DNA of 64,000 nucleotides from positions 1 through 64,000 of the forward strand of contig JAIXMR010000002.1 in the NCBI GenBank assembly GCA_025677835.1, written 5' to 3'. A program made the translations under genes and the position numbers. Source of the DNA: Sporodiniella umbellata (taxonomy: Eukaryota; Mucoromycota; Mucoromycetes; Mucorales; Rhizopodaceae). Positions 47,516 through 58,901 of this stretch are shown here, one piece after another. The notes beneath the pieces were generated by a model. That model was not told the origin of the DNA, made no database searches, and saw only the letters and a program-made list of their open reading frames with translations. Numbering within the stretch: position 1 is the first letter of the stretch; each line of letters begins with the position of its first letter.

Positions 47516-49583
47516 TTAGTTTTGAGCAGGTGTAGCTTGGCCTTTATAGTTGATCATATTGGGGACAGGACGATAAATGTACTACACAAAACAGCCGGTT
47601 AGTAAACAAAGTATGTTGAATAAAGTTATTTTATAACTTACATCGCGATAAAGTTCATCAATCTTCATCCGTACTAAGCACTTTCCAGGAACTTTGACTG
47701 TTTCCATAAACATAGGCCACATTGCATGGTCCTTAGGAACATAAAGGCTCAAATATTTGCGAACAATCTCCCAACCTTCACCACTGTAATGAAGATCCAA
47801 TACACGTACTAATCGTTGAAGCTGACAGTGAAACAGGGCATGATATAATAGTTTGAATACTTCTTCTAAGCTCTCAGCCTCAATGGTACTTTCAGGCAAT
47901 GTATCGAGCTCAACACCGGCAGTCTTTTTGAGAGTTTCATTATGTACTTTAATACCTCCAAAGTCACGAATCACAAAACCTTTGAGCTGCCCTGTCTTTC
48001 TATCGAAACGAGCCAGGGTGTTTTGACCATGGGCTTCAAAAGCTACACCATTCTTAAGGCAAGGTGGCAGGAAAGCGCGGAGAGCGAAGTCCACATATCT
48101 GTCCAAAAACTCAACTCTCTTTTCCTTGGTGCTGAGGTTCCAGACATGAGAAACAAGCGTTTCGTCCGTATCAGGTTTTTGTATTTTCTCAACTAAAACA
48201 CCGCAAGGAATAAACAAATCGTCCTTGTATTTGGGGTCATATTCTATAGCTTCGCGGATCACACTGCTACAGTGTTTGGCATCATGGTTATCGTCGCACT
48301 TGTAAGCGATTGTTCCCAATTCGCGTTCGATAACTAACACTTCACTGTCATAGGTTAACTTGGGCACCACGTTAAACGAGAAGCCGGGACCAAAATAGGT
48401 TGCGAAGGCTGATACTGTACGAAGCGCAGAGGAGATCTTGATACCCAAGCATAGCTTCACACTCAACCCAGGCAAAATATCGGGTCGGGCCACTGAACGG
48501 AGCGAGGCCAAAGCTTCCACAGGTAGTTGATATTCTTCAGGGAAAACAACAGCATCTTTGAAACGTTCCTGAACATTGGGGATTTGAAGTTCGTGAATAG
48601 CAATATAGGTATGGTCGGGATATTGAGCACGGATCTTCTTGTGATCGCTGCCAGCATCCATCAAAGCGTTCATCAAAGGTGCTGATAGTTCTTCATATTC
48701 ACCGCGGACAACAGCGCTTGACTTGGGCAAACCAACTAAGCGAACGTTGGGATGATCGAGATCGTACGATCCAGGAATCAAAGGGGGCATGGGTGGAAAG
48801 CTCTTGCGGGCTTTGTGCATCTATTATAATTAAAAATGAGCCCAACTGACCAAAATACATGGAAGGAGGGGAGGAAAAGACACAAAATAAACTTACAGGG
48901 TGGGTAGCGTGACCTTCAACGACAGCCTGCTCCCATTTAAAGGTGGTTGATTGGAATCCAGGCAATGGCTTGGGGTTATCGTAGGTATGCTCTAATGAAA
49001 ATAGAGAATAAGTTTAAGCTGTTTTTACGCAATTCTTTTCCTCTTATTTACTTTGAAAGATAATAGAGGAACCTAACTCCTGGCTGATTTGATCACGTAA
49101 TTTAGTATTCATTTCCATATCATCAGCAAACTTCTCCCAGAGTTGGGGAGCTCTGTAATCATCGACCAATTCAAACTCTTCGTTTCCGCTCAAGACAGAT
49201 TTCAAGGTTTCTAAAGTCTTCTTTTGAATAGCATCTGTGGCTTGAGCAGTGCCTTGACGTACGGAATAAATATGAGGTTCCATATCCAAAAAGTCTACGA
49301 GATCCACTTGAGAACAACGGATGCCGTTCAAGAGAACAGAGTGTTGGTTCAAGACAGGCAAGCCACGAAGAGGCACGACAGTCAAGATATCATCCAGACC
49401 AAGCTTCTCCGTGTTTTTGACCGTAGGGCGTAAGAGAGCACAAATACCTACCAATTCGTTATCGGCACTAGGGACAAAGTAAACAGGCACAAGTGCTTCA
49501 GAAACCAAACAGGTCACCAGACGAGAAGTAGTAGCGAAACTAGCGTAGAGGTCGTTTTTCTGTCCACTTGAAACGATATGCAT
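47516..49583 (-). CDS. rfs: rhizoferrin-type siderophore synthetase (IucA/IucC family), copy A
   Basis: Four exons: 49583-49052, 48991-48897, 48820-47642, 47581-47516; 623 aa. The join across exons 2 and 3 gives EGHATHPMHKARKSFPPMPP, the ATP-grip-like signature of NRPS-independent siderophore (NIS) synthetases (family: EGHPxHPxxKxR); others are HELQIPN (about 285), FEAHGQNTLARF (about 470-481) and RDFGG (about 494). NIS enzymes adenylate a carboxylate such as citrate and condense it with an amine; in Mucorales such an enzyme joins two citrates to putrescine to make rhizoferrin. Copy B at 55-57 kb has the same exon lengths except the last (66 versus 60 nt). Two exon tracts are nearly identical to copy B. 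The upstream GATA-type site is about 1.4 kb away here. Orthology to the Rhizopus enzyme is inferred. Confidence 0.88.
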
Positions 49584-52500
49584 TTTTTATTATTATCCAG
49601 GGGAAAAAGAAGGCATCAAAAATTAGTGGGCTTTTTTATGTGTGTCAGAACTACCGGAGATTGAAAAAATTATTTGACAAAGCGATCTCCACAAAAAGTC
49701 TATAACTCGGTTTTGAAATTCAGCTTGAGCATTGTAGCTCAAAAAAAAAAAAAAAAAGGGATGGGACTGAAACTGAGGTTGGATCCACAATACATATCAA
49801 ATTCCCGTATTTCTCCAGGTTTTTTATGTTTGCTTTGACCAAAAAAAAAAAAATAAAGGCAACCATAAACAAAAGCGATTTTGCCTAACCCTATATAAGG
49901 TTTAAATAAAGACAAAACGATACCCCACTAAGTCAAATCAAATTGTCGCGCCAATTTGATGGATGCCTCATTTAAAATCATATGCTATACAACGTGTCTC
50001 TTCCGTTATTTTCAACTGAGATGTGCTATTAACAGCTTGTAAATTCATTATTTAGTTGTTTGACCCTATTTTTCTGTATACCAAACTCATAAAGTATGGA
50101 AAATAGACTTATACAACACATAGCTTTACGGCGATTTTAGAGCTAGGCTTTCCTCTTTTTTTTTTTTTTAAAAAAAAAAAGGTAGTTTAGAGAAATACGT
50201 ACAAGTAGGTTAACGAAATACTGATTGCAAAAGAATAATAATGTTAGTAAAACATAATAAAATACACAATTCTGAGGCTAATTAACAATACGGCTTTATA
50301 TGCAAAAACCTGGTAAGATGCCTTTTGTTCATCCTTTTTTCTTTAGCTTATTCGAAACGATAGCAAAGCTCAATGTTTCTATTATGTAATTTGGAATAAT
50401 AAGCTAGAGTGCTGCTTTGTTTTTAAAGAAACAGCCGTACTTTTTTCGGACCGCTTCTGTCGTATAAAAGACAAATGTACTGTATCCGAGGTTAGAAACT
50501 ATTTGCAATAGCGCAACCGAAAAATGAATCTGTATGGTATAAGAAAGCGCAAGGAGTTTGATATAATACTTTCATGAGTATGAAATCAGTAAACAACTAC
50601 TAGATTTTTTTTTTTTTTTACAAAGAAATGCTATCACATATGAAAAAAAATACTATATATATTACATCTTCTAAGTCTCTTCGCATACAGCAGAACAAAC
50701 GATCAACATCGGGCCCACTAGTTATGCTCTTCGTGTGAGCTTTATTTATCTTTATTATATGGTTCGCTACGGCTTACACTAAACCTAGTTTTGATTCAAA
50801 ATACACTAGGCTACAGTTGAACTTTAGGCGTTCATCTTTTTTTCATTGTAATATAAACAACCAAAAAATAAGCAGATAAAGACAAAACAGGTCCTTTTGT
50901 TTGTAGTCTTTGGGACGAATCTGAGTAAAGAAAGCCTGCAGGCGCTACCTTATCATATATCTTTACTTTATAGAAACACTGGAGGTTTCACTGTTTTATC
51001 AGATTGCTGTATGACGTTACGTTTTGGGTATTTGAAAAATGAAGTTTTACTGAAACAAGTTTTAATCGTCAGAACATACACAAAAAGTGCGCATTTACTA
51101 CGTGATGTGGTTTTATAGCACAGTCTTTGCGGAAGCTGTGCGTGAAATAAATATCGGTTATTATTCACATAGACTTTTATTAAAAGATGTGTCTCTTCTC
51201 TAAAACCTAAAGATCTACATTTTTGTGCCCGTGCACTATATGGGCATGTTTACCATTCGCAACTCGTTGAATACACAAGAGTCTCATTTACTTGTGTAAC
51301 ATAGTAATGGGATCTTGACTGGCTTATCAGATCCTAGTGGCTTTCTAATTTGCTAGCACTATTGTGATTGGAGAACCGATTTGTAGCAGGCTATACCTAG
51401 TACAATTAGAAAATTTGGAAAAAAAAAAAAAAAAAAATGAGCACTTTTAGACCGCTTCAATTTTATTTACTTATCAGCCTAGAATGACAACTAAAATAAA
51501 ACACTTTGTTCCCTTTTGTGCTCTACAAATTGAATTGCTTTATAAGCGCTTTTGTTTTCAACAACCAAAAATAATAGAGGAGTTTGTCAACTTCTATGAG
51601 GAGCCAGATTGAAAATACAAAGCATTTAAACAGCTTTTCTTGCGAGTTGTACTATTTTACAAAGGCGTCTAAATTTTATTCAGCCATGCATAATAAAAAA
51701 AAAAAAAAAGGGATTTCTAATAAACAATGTAGATGAGATGACATTCGTGTTTACGCAAGTCAACCCAAAACATTTCTCATTGTTACACATACGAAGGATC
51801 ATGAAATTTTCACAGAAACTCAATATTGTTTCACAGATATCTGTAAAAGAAATCTTGCTTCGAGTTACTCAAAGGCCTAATAATAGTAATACAGCTCAAA
51901 TATAGCCTTCTGGTTGTGCGTGGTTGAATTTAAACAATAGTAATCCCTGCCACAATCAAAGCAACAATAATCGAATGAGAGGAGTAGAGGAAACCAACCA
52001 AAACAAACAAAATTCGAGATACCACGGTATGGTATTTCGTTGTTTTTTTTTTTCTCCAAGAAAAGCTAAAGTTATATAACCGGGTTGGTATTTGTTTCTA
52101 AGTATTACTGGTTCAAAAAAATTATGTATGATGCTGTGGTCTAAAGTTTTACAAATATAGAATGGCTCTATAGCCATACTGGTATTGAAGCCTAGTACTT
52201 AAGATTGAAATAGTAACAAGAGGATAACAATTCAAGCTGTTTTTGTATTAAATTTCAACCGTTTATTGGGTTAGAGTGTTTAAAAACTATAGATATTTTC
52301 TCTCCAGTCGATGGCACACCTTCGCGATAGCCGATGAGAGATAAGAGTAACACTTGGATAGTTTATTGTATATGCACTGATAGTACAGGCAGCCTTTCTT
52401 ACTCTGAACGATTGAATGTTTTGGCAACCTTCATAGGTATAGTGTATGTAAAGGCAGAAGCTGTTTTTATTTTTTTATTTTATTTTCATAGCTTCAAATC

Positions 52501-52584
52501 CGTTTTTCTGGTACGTTCAAGCGTTTTCTATACTTGTTCAACTTTACGGCTATATGTGTGAGCCTTTAATTAAGATATTGGTAT
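49584..52584. other. upstream region of copy A with probable ~1.3 kb insertion
   Basis: Alignment by eye with the copy B flank shows matching DNA at about 49655-49680 and again from 50990 onward (51209, 51380, 51808), but the copy B counterparts are contiguous. The DNA between (about 49680-50990) is therefore extra in A or lost from B. It shows no transposase and no clear terminal repeats. A frame at 50897-51118 is open but unidentified. Confidence 0.45.
50996..51004 (-). promoter_or_regulatory. ATCTGATAA (iron-GATA factor consensus), copy A flank
   Basis: Exact match on the minus strand to ATCWGATAA, the site of fungal iron-responsive GATA repressors (SreA/Fep1/Urbs1 group). It lies 1413 bp before the copy A start codon, in a segment homologous to the copy B flank. 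Confidence 0.45.
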
Positions 52585-52873
52585 GATACATACCGATAAG
52601 ATCAAGGTTTTCAAAAGGCAGCATATGTGAGCCTTCAACATCTTTTATTGCGATCATTGGATTCTCCTCAAGCACGGTTGTCTCGAAAAATCTACTATAA
52701 ATCGCACTCAATGTTTTGTTTATCTTGTGAAAGTTGGATGTGAATTTACATGTAAGAATCATTGGCAAGGACACAGTGTAGCAGTGTATTTGTTTTAAAT
52801 ACAGTCAAAAGAGTCGAGGGCCTCAACGTTTGGGTTTATGATAAATTCCTATGAGTTGAAAGACATAGGTTTG

Positions 52874-52908
<35 letters not shown>

Positions 52909-53790
52909 CTTAGATATTCGTGTTTCTTGCCATATTTTAAACGAACGGTTCCTTGTTTTGTATCATGCGTACCAAAATCCTAAAAACCAAAATTAACTCT
53001 TTGCTCATCGCTATACCAAAGGTGGGTGACTACAACGTAGTTCTCTTTTATCAAACGTCAGCCAAAAGGGGGAATTTCAATAAAAACTGTATACACCCTT
53101 GTCTGATATTTAAAGAGATCAACATCTTTAGTGTGTTGCAAATTTCCACGCAATTAGAGTCTTTTTTTTTCAACCACTCATCTTTTCTTTTGATACAGCT
53201 ATAAAACGGCAAAGCATCAACAAACGACAAGTACACATTAAAGTCAGAAATAAAAGGGTCAATAAGGCAGATAGCGTTAAACATATCAGGAAAACGACGA
53301 TTTATCAAAACTCTGAAAGAGTAATTAACGTACTTTATACAAACTTTCTTACCTAGCTGATCCCTCTACACAATGACCCAAACCATACAATTTCCCATTT
53401 GTTTTCAATCCAAGTACATCAACTACTTGTTTGGTATCGAAACCGTAATTGGCCCATCGGACAGCGATTTGAATTGGTTTATATACATAGATATGTCTCT
53501 ATCTATTATCTACTTACAGTTGGAAAAGTTCAAGTGTTGGTTCAAACGAGCAGACTCACCATGAAATCTAGAATCAACAGAAAACATCGATATGTTGACG
53601 TTTTCTACTCTATTTTTTCGGAGATCGTTTACGAGTTTAACATAGATTGGCTGGTACATTTCTTTGTTAAAACCATTTGCGTGAGTGATTATAAAGGAGA
53701 CGTCTTGACGGGCTTTTGCTATCGGAAGAAAGTACTGTTCGACAGAGATTCGAGCATTATCGTAGTCTACAATAAAGGGATTCGCAGATA
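52585..53790 (-). pseudogene. alpha/beta hydrolase (Lpx1-like) relic
   Basis: Pieces of one alpha/beta hydrolase lie in order on the minus strand. About 53790-53520: EQYFLPIAKARQDVSFIITH, then ANGFNKEMYQPI and RFHGESARLN. About 53460-53345: FDTKQVVDVLGLKTNGKLYG followed by LGHCVEGSAR. After a good intron, 53308-53051: INRRFPDMFNAICLIDPFIS and ALPFYSCIKRKDEWLKK. Near 52650-52590: IAIKDVEGSHMLPFENLDLI with the expected catalytic His. Between the first and second pieces I find no acceptor that keeps frame, and the piece after DEWLKK runs into a stop. The nucleophile elbow, normally GHSxGG, reads GHCVEG, so the Ser is a Cys. Most likely a decaying gene; a live gene with unusual introns is possible. 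Confidence 0.55.
52878..52909. repeat. (AT)n microsatellite
   Basis: About 32 nt of AT dinucleotides inside the hydrolase relic. Confidence 0.9.
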
Positions 53791-54632
53791 TGACATGAAT
53801 AAAAAAAAAAAAAAAAAAAAAGTCAACATATGTATATCTATATATCTATATAGATGTCTAAAAAAGAAATACAATAGAGACGTGTATGAATCCAGAGTTT
53901 ATATACTCGATATGCGAAACTAAATATCTTTTAAAAATGGTTTACTCTACTTTTTAGAAGCAACAAAGAGGTACATCATATTTCAAACCATTTTGACTTC
54001 CCTGACTAAAATCTTTCAAGAGCCCTTCCCCTCTCTCTCTCTTTTTTTTTGAAGTCTTGATTTACAGAGTAGCCAGGAAAGTTCATGCATTTATTTTCAA
54101 GTTTTTTTTAAGAGAAAAAAAGATAGCCTTTTACCCTATTTATGAAACATGTTCAATGGTACTGACTGACACTTGTAGCTCAAAACAGAAAAAACTCTCT
54201 AATGCTGTCTATCTCCCCCCCCCCTTAGTGTTTGAAAAGCCCATACCCCAATTTTGCTTTGTAATAATAGCTGATTACCAAAAAAGCTAGTAGATCATTT
54301 CTTTTGAGACTGGATGGTCCGTGTGTTATTTTCGAAAGTTGCTAGATTGACTCTAGATTGACAGCGATAGATACAAGACCTATACCAAGCTTTTGCCTCA
54401 CCACACCACTCAAGGCTTGATGAAATCCGATTTCTGTCGTCTCGGTTTAAACTTTCGACATCTGTGTGGTTCGATCAACCTGAGTTACTGTGGAGATGGC
54501 CAAAAAAAAAAAAAAAATTGTGGATATCCACGAGTCATGACATAAGCTGTTCTTCACACCAGAACGAGGGTTTTCCCCCTCGTACGACTATCGAGTGTAT
54601 CGTAATGACATGGTTTTCTGACTTTTGACTGC

Positions 54633-54665
<33 letters not shown>

Positions 54666-54964
54666 AAGCTTAAAGAGAAAGCCAGTGCTGAGAGAGACAT
54701 ATATTTGTATACAAAGCAAAATAAATAATTTTTTTTTTTTTGTATACAGTCGAAGCCAAGAGGTAGGACAATGTCTTACATTCAATAGAGACTAAAGGCG
54801 AAAATGTATGTGTTCCTTTATTTGCAGGAGCGATTGAAGCAATGAGTATACAAGAGAAAAATATAATAAGAGAGGATAGTTATATAGAATCAAAAAAAAA
54901 AAAAAAAAGAGCCAGTATACAAAATAATAATAACAATAATAAATGTAAACAGATTATATGAGAA
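53791..54964. other. intergenic with possible small coding relic
   Basis: A19 run at 53801-53820, A23 near 54638-54663, C10 at 54215-54224. At 54370-54500 GC rises and one frame reads DRYKTYTKLLPHHTTQGLMK, then FCRLGLNFRHLCGSINLSYC, which has a leucine-rich-repeat feel (LNL..C), but no start, acceptor or continuation can be placed. Possible gene fragment only. Confidence 0.35.
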
Positions 54965-57020
54965 TTAGGTGGGGATGCTTTGAGGTTCATAATGAATCAT
55001 GTTGGGTACAGGGCGATAGATATACTAAAGAGAGAGAGAGAGAGAGATTAGAAAAAAGAAAAAAAAAAAAAAAAAAAAAAAAAAAACACTTACGTCACGG
55101 TAGAGCTCATCGATCTTCATACGTACAAGACATTTACCAGGTACTTTGGCAGTTTCCATAAACATGGGCCACATCACGTGATCTTTAGGAATGTAGAGGT
55201 TCAAGTATTTACGGACGATTTCCCAGCCCTCGCCAGTGTAGTGAAGGTCGAGGACACGTACGAGTCTTTGGAGCTGGCAGTGAAACAAGGTATGATACAA
55301 GAGTTTGAAAACTTCTTCCAACGATTGGGCTTCGACACAACTATCAGGTAAAATATCCAATTCAACGCCGGCTGATTTCTTGAGTGTCTCGTTGTGAGCC
55401 TTGACACCGCCAAAGTCACGAATGACGAAGCCCTTGAGGAGGCCGGTCTTGCGATCGAAACGGGCGAGGGTGTTTTGGCCGTGTGCTTCGAAAGCGACAC
55501 CGTTGGTCAAACAGGGGGGCAAGAACGAACGCAGGGCGAGATCGACGTAACGGTCAAAGAACTCGATGCGCTTTTCTTTGGTGTCTAGGTTCCAGACGTG
55601 AGACACCAACGTCTCGTCCGTATCGGGTCGTTGGATCTTTTCGGCCAAGGCGCCGCAGGGAATAAACAGATCGTCCTTGTATTTGGGGTCGTACTCTAAC
55701 GCTTCACGGATCACACTGCTGCAGTGTTTGGCACGGTCAGTGTCCTCACAGTTGTAGGTGATCGTGCCCAGCTCACGTTCGATAGCCAACACTTCACTAT
55801 CATAGGTTAATTTGGGCACCACGTTAAACGAGAAGCCGGGGCCAAAATAGGTGGTGAAGGGAGTCACGGTACGAAGCGCAGAGGAGATCTTGATACCCAA
55901 GCATAGCTTCACACTCAACCCAGGCAAAATATCGGGTCGGGCCACTGAACGGAGCGAGGCCAAAGCTTCCACAGGCAGTTGATATTCTTCAGGGAAAACA
56001 ACAGCATCTTTGAAACGTTCCTGAACGTTGGGAATTTGAAGTTCGTGAATAGCAATGTAGGTATGGTCGGGATATTGAGCACGGATCTTCTTGTGATCGC
56101 TGCCAGCATCCATCAAAGCGTTCATCAAAGGTGCTGATAGTTCTTCATATTCACCGCGGACAACAGCGCTTGACTTGGGCAAACCAACTAAGCGAACGTT
56201 GGGATGATCGAGATCGTACGATCCAGGAATCAAAGGGGGCATGGGTGGAAAGCTCTTGCGGGATTTATGCATCTGCGTATGACGTGATGGTTAGAAGTAT
56301 TCTATGTGTGGGTTTCTTTAGACTTACAGGATGGGTGGCATGGCCTTCCACTACGGATTGTTCCCATTGAATCGTAGATGATTCCAAAGTGGGCAAAGGC
56401 TTAGGATTGTCATACGTGTGCTCTATAAAGCTTGTTAAGAAAACAATAGCCCGTTTTTTTTTTTTTTTTTTTTTTTTCAATCACTTACTTTGGAAAGCAA
56501 TGGAAGAACCCAACTCTTGACCAATTTGTTCGCGTAGCTTTTGACTAATCTCCAAATCATCAGCAAATTGTTCCCAAAGCTTAGGTGCGCTGAAACCATC
56601 GACCAATTCAAACTCTTCGTTTCCGCTCAAGACAGATTTCAAGGTTTCTAAAGTCTTCTTTTGAATAGCATCTGTGGCTTGAGCAGTGCCTTGACGTACG
56701 GAATAAATATGAGGCTCCATATCCAAAAAGTCTACGAGATCCACTTGAGAACAACGGATGCCGTTCAAGAGAACAGAGTGTTGGTTCAAGACAGGCAAGC
56801 CACGAAGAGGCACGACAGTCAAGATATCATCCAGACCAAGCTTCTCCGTGTTTTTGACCGTAGGGCGTAAGAGAGCACAAATACCTACCAATTCGTTATC
56901 GGCACTAGGGACAAAGTAAACAGGCACAAGTGCTTCAGAAACCAAACAGGTCACCAGACGAGAAGTAGTAGCGAAACTAGCGTAATGTTCGTTTTGATAT
57001 TCACTTGAAATGACAGGCAT
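54965..57020 (-). CDS. rfs: rhizoferrin-type siderophore synthetase (IucA/IucC family), copy B
   Basis: Four exons: 57020-56489, 56422-56328, 56272-55094, 55024-54965; 621 aa. Same domain motifs as copy A (EGHATHP/MHKSRKSFP, HELQIPN, FEAHGQNTLARF, RDFGG), all intact, so both copies should be active. Differences from A are concentrated in the first ~15 residues (MPVISSEYQNEHYASF versus MHIVSSGQKNDLYASF), the end of exon 1, exon 2, the 3' two-thirds of exon 3 (mostly synonymous changes, with more G/C third positions here) and the C-terminus (…MIHYEPQSIPT). An ATCTGATAA site stands 177 bp before the start, so iron-repressed expression is likely. The intron after exon 3 contains a long T run and GA/CT repeats. 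Confidence 0.88.
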
Positions 57021-57196
57021 GCTTGTATACAAGAAAGAAATAACTTTACAATAACAATACTAAAAAAAAAAAAAAAAAAAAAAAAAAGACAAAGAGTAAA
57101 GAAAGAGGGACTGTGGAAAACGAATGGGATTATTTATGTTGCGTCCAAAAAGGCGGAGATTGGAATAGGCAAATTATTTAGCAGGAAATAATGATC

Positions 57197-57205
57197 TTAT
57201 CAGAT
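57197..57205 (-). promoter_or_regulatory. ATCTGATAA (iron-GATA factor consensus), copy B promoter
   Basis: Exact minus-strand match to ATCWGATAA, 177 bp before the copy B start. Flanking bases align with the copy A site (ACGTTAC follows a few bases later in both), so the element is conserved between paralogues. Confidence 0.55.
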
Positions 57206-57683
57206 TTTTGTAAAACGTTACTCTTTGAATGTCTTTAAATTGGAGTTGATTCAGCCCTACCTATTATAACGAGTAATCAGACAAGCCAGTAGGTGGGAAG
57301 GGAGAGACTAAAGAGAAAGTGTATTTGGTTAGCGATGTAGTAAAATAAGATTGAATCAAGTGAAACCTATGGGCGACAAATGAAGCTTTCAGTTTCCATG
57401 TGTGTGTGTTACGTTGTCAGTAGTCTTATTCCCCCTTTGGATACTTCAGATCTACATTACATATGTTACCTGTGCACTTGATCAGTATACAAATATATAA
57501 ATATGTTTATACTGACACACAAACATGTATGCATCTCTTATTTGCTACACATACAATAAAGTAGAGAAGCGTGCCACAAGCGCTATCCAGTAGACTGGAA
57601 ACAAAAAAAGTAAACTTGCTAAAGTATGGTTAATTTTTTTTTTTTTTAGTGTGATCGTAATTGAAAATGCGATCTGTAATAGG

Positions 57684-57930
57684 TTATACTTTGTACAATT
57701 GGAAAGTTTGGAAAGGCGCTTCTTGAGCAGGTTTCATTCGCTGGTGTAATCCTAAACAGATATGCTTTCCTTTTGGTTTGTTCTTATCATTTTGATCGAA
57801 CCAAGTGTGCTTACAAACAGCCTTGATGAGTTCCAAACTTGTTCTATAGAACGATGAACGAAAAACAAAGACAAGATCTGATAATCTCCGCATTCATCAT
57901 GACGGCATAGGCACAGAAAATATCGAACAC
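57684..57930 (-). pseudogene. unidentified Cys/His-containing coding relic
   Basis: Two overlapping minus-strand frames look coding: KRVRYFLCLCRHDECGDYQI (upstream) and, in another frame, KHTWFDQNDKNKPKGKHICL followed by GLHQRMKPAQEAPFQTFQLY and a stop. A frameshift or unseen intron separates them near 57855. Part of the terminal sequence (about 57675-57715) is also recognisable beside copy A at 51375-51420, so it belongs to the duplicated unit. Family not recognised. Confidence 0.3.
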
Positions 57931-58192
57931 GCTTCAAAGTATGTGTTCCTCTAAACCAAACAACAGCCGAGGCTTCTTTTACTGCCTTGTCCTTTTTTTT
58001 TTTTTTTTTTTTTTTTTAATTATTCTAGGCTGTACACAAAGAGGCGTCGCTTTAAATATTCATTTACTTTAGCACGCATATGTCTAAGGGTCCATCGTAT
58101 ATTGTAATACCCTCTACAGCTTGTTATTTTTTTTTTTTTTTTTTTAGAGTTTCCGCAGAAACTTGTTATTGTTTCACAGTGTTTTCAATTTC

Positions 58193-58225
<33 letters not shown>

Positions 58226-58862
58226 ATGCCTATAGACTTGGGAGCAGTCGTACAGCAGCAGTATAATTCTTTTTAAAGTTTTTCTTATCTTTATTGTAAA
58301 AAAGGAACAGAAAAGGCAACTAGTTACAGATATAATGCGCATAAAAAATACATGAAAAGAGTTGTAGGAAACTTTCTCTTTTTTTTTTTTTTTCAGTCTA
58401 CATCAATAGATCTCTTTTTCTAATTTCACCTTATTGTCCAGAAAATGCATAGGACAGATCGATAGAAGGTCGTTTTGAGTCGGCACTTGTAAGCTCAAAA
58501 GGGAGGTTCAAAACCATCTGCAACCTTATGTCAGCATTCGACAAAAATATTACAAGTAAGCCATAACAATGGAATCTGACGAACAATACACAAGAGATCT
58601 AGATTGGTTAGCAGAAAACAAAGACGACTTAAAAAGTCTACTTGTTTTTATGTTGGTTATATTTTTTAAATGTGTAGAATGTAACCATTATGATTATCTT
58701 TCTTTTCAGTAGTTTCCAGCTCTGCTTAGTCGTAGCCTGGCTCGATATACATAGTAATAATCGGCCCATAGACTTATTTGTAACACTTGCCTTTTTTTTT
58801 TGTTAGTAACAAAAGACAGTTGGCTTGTAATGACCAAGATAAGACACTCTTTTTTTATTACG

Positions 58863-58900
<38 letters not shown>
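58863..58900. repeat. A38 homopolymer
   Basis: Longest homopolymer in the window. Confidence 0.95.

Positions 58901-58901
<1 letters not shown>

Noticed and set aside
53051..53923. Several short open frames on both strands between the synthetase copies
   Set aside because: Minus-strand pieces align with one alpha/beta hydrolase; the plus-strand frames are their shadows.
58863..58900. Poly-A tract as evidence of a retroposed cDNA
   Set aside because: Similar homopolymers occur throughout introns and spacers with no adjoining intronless copy or target-site duplication.
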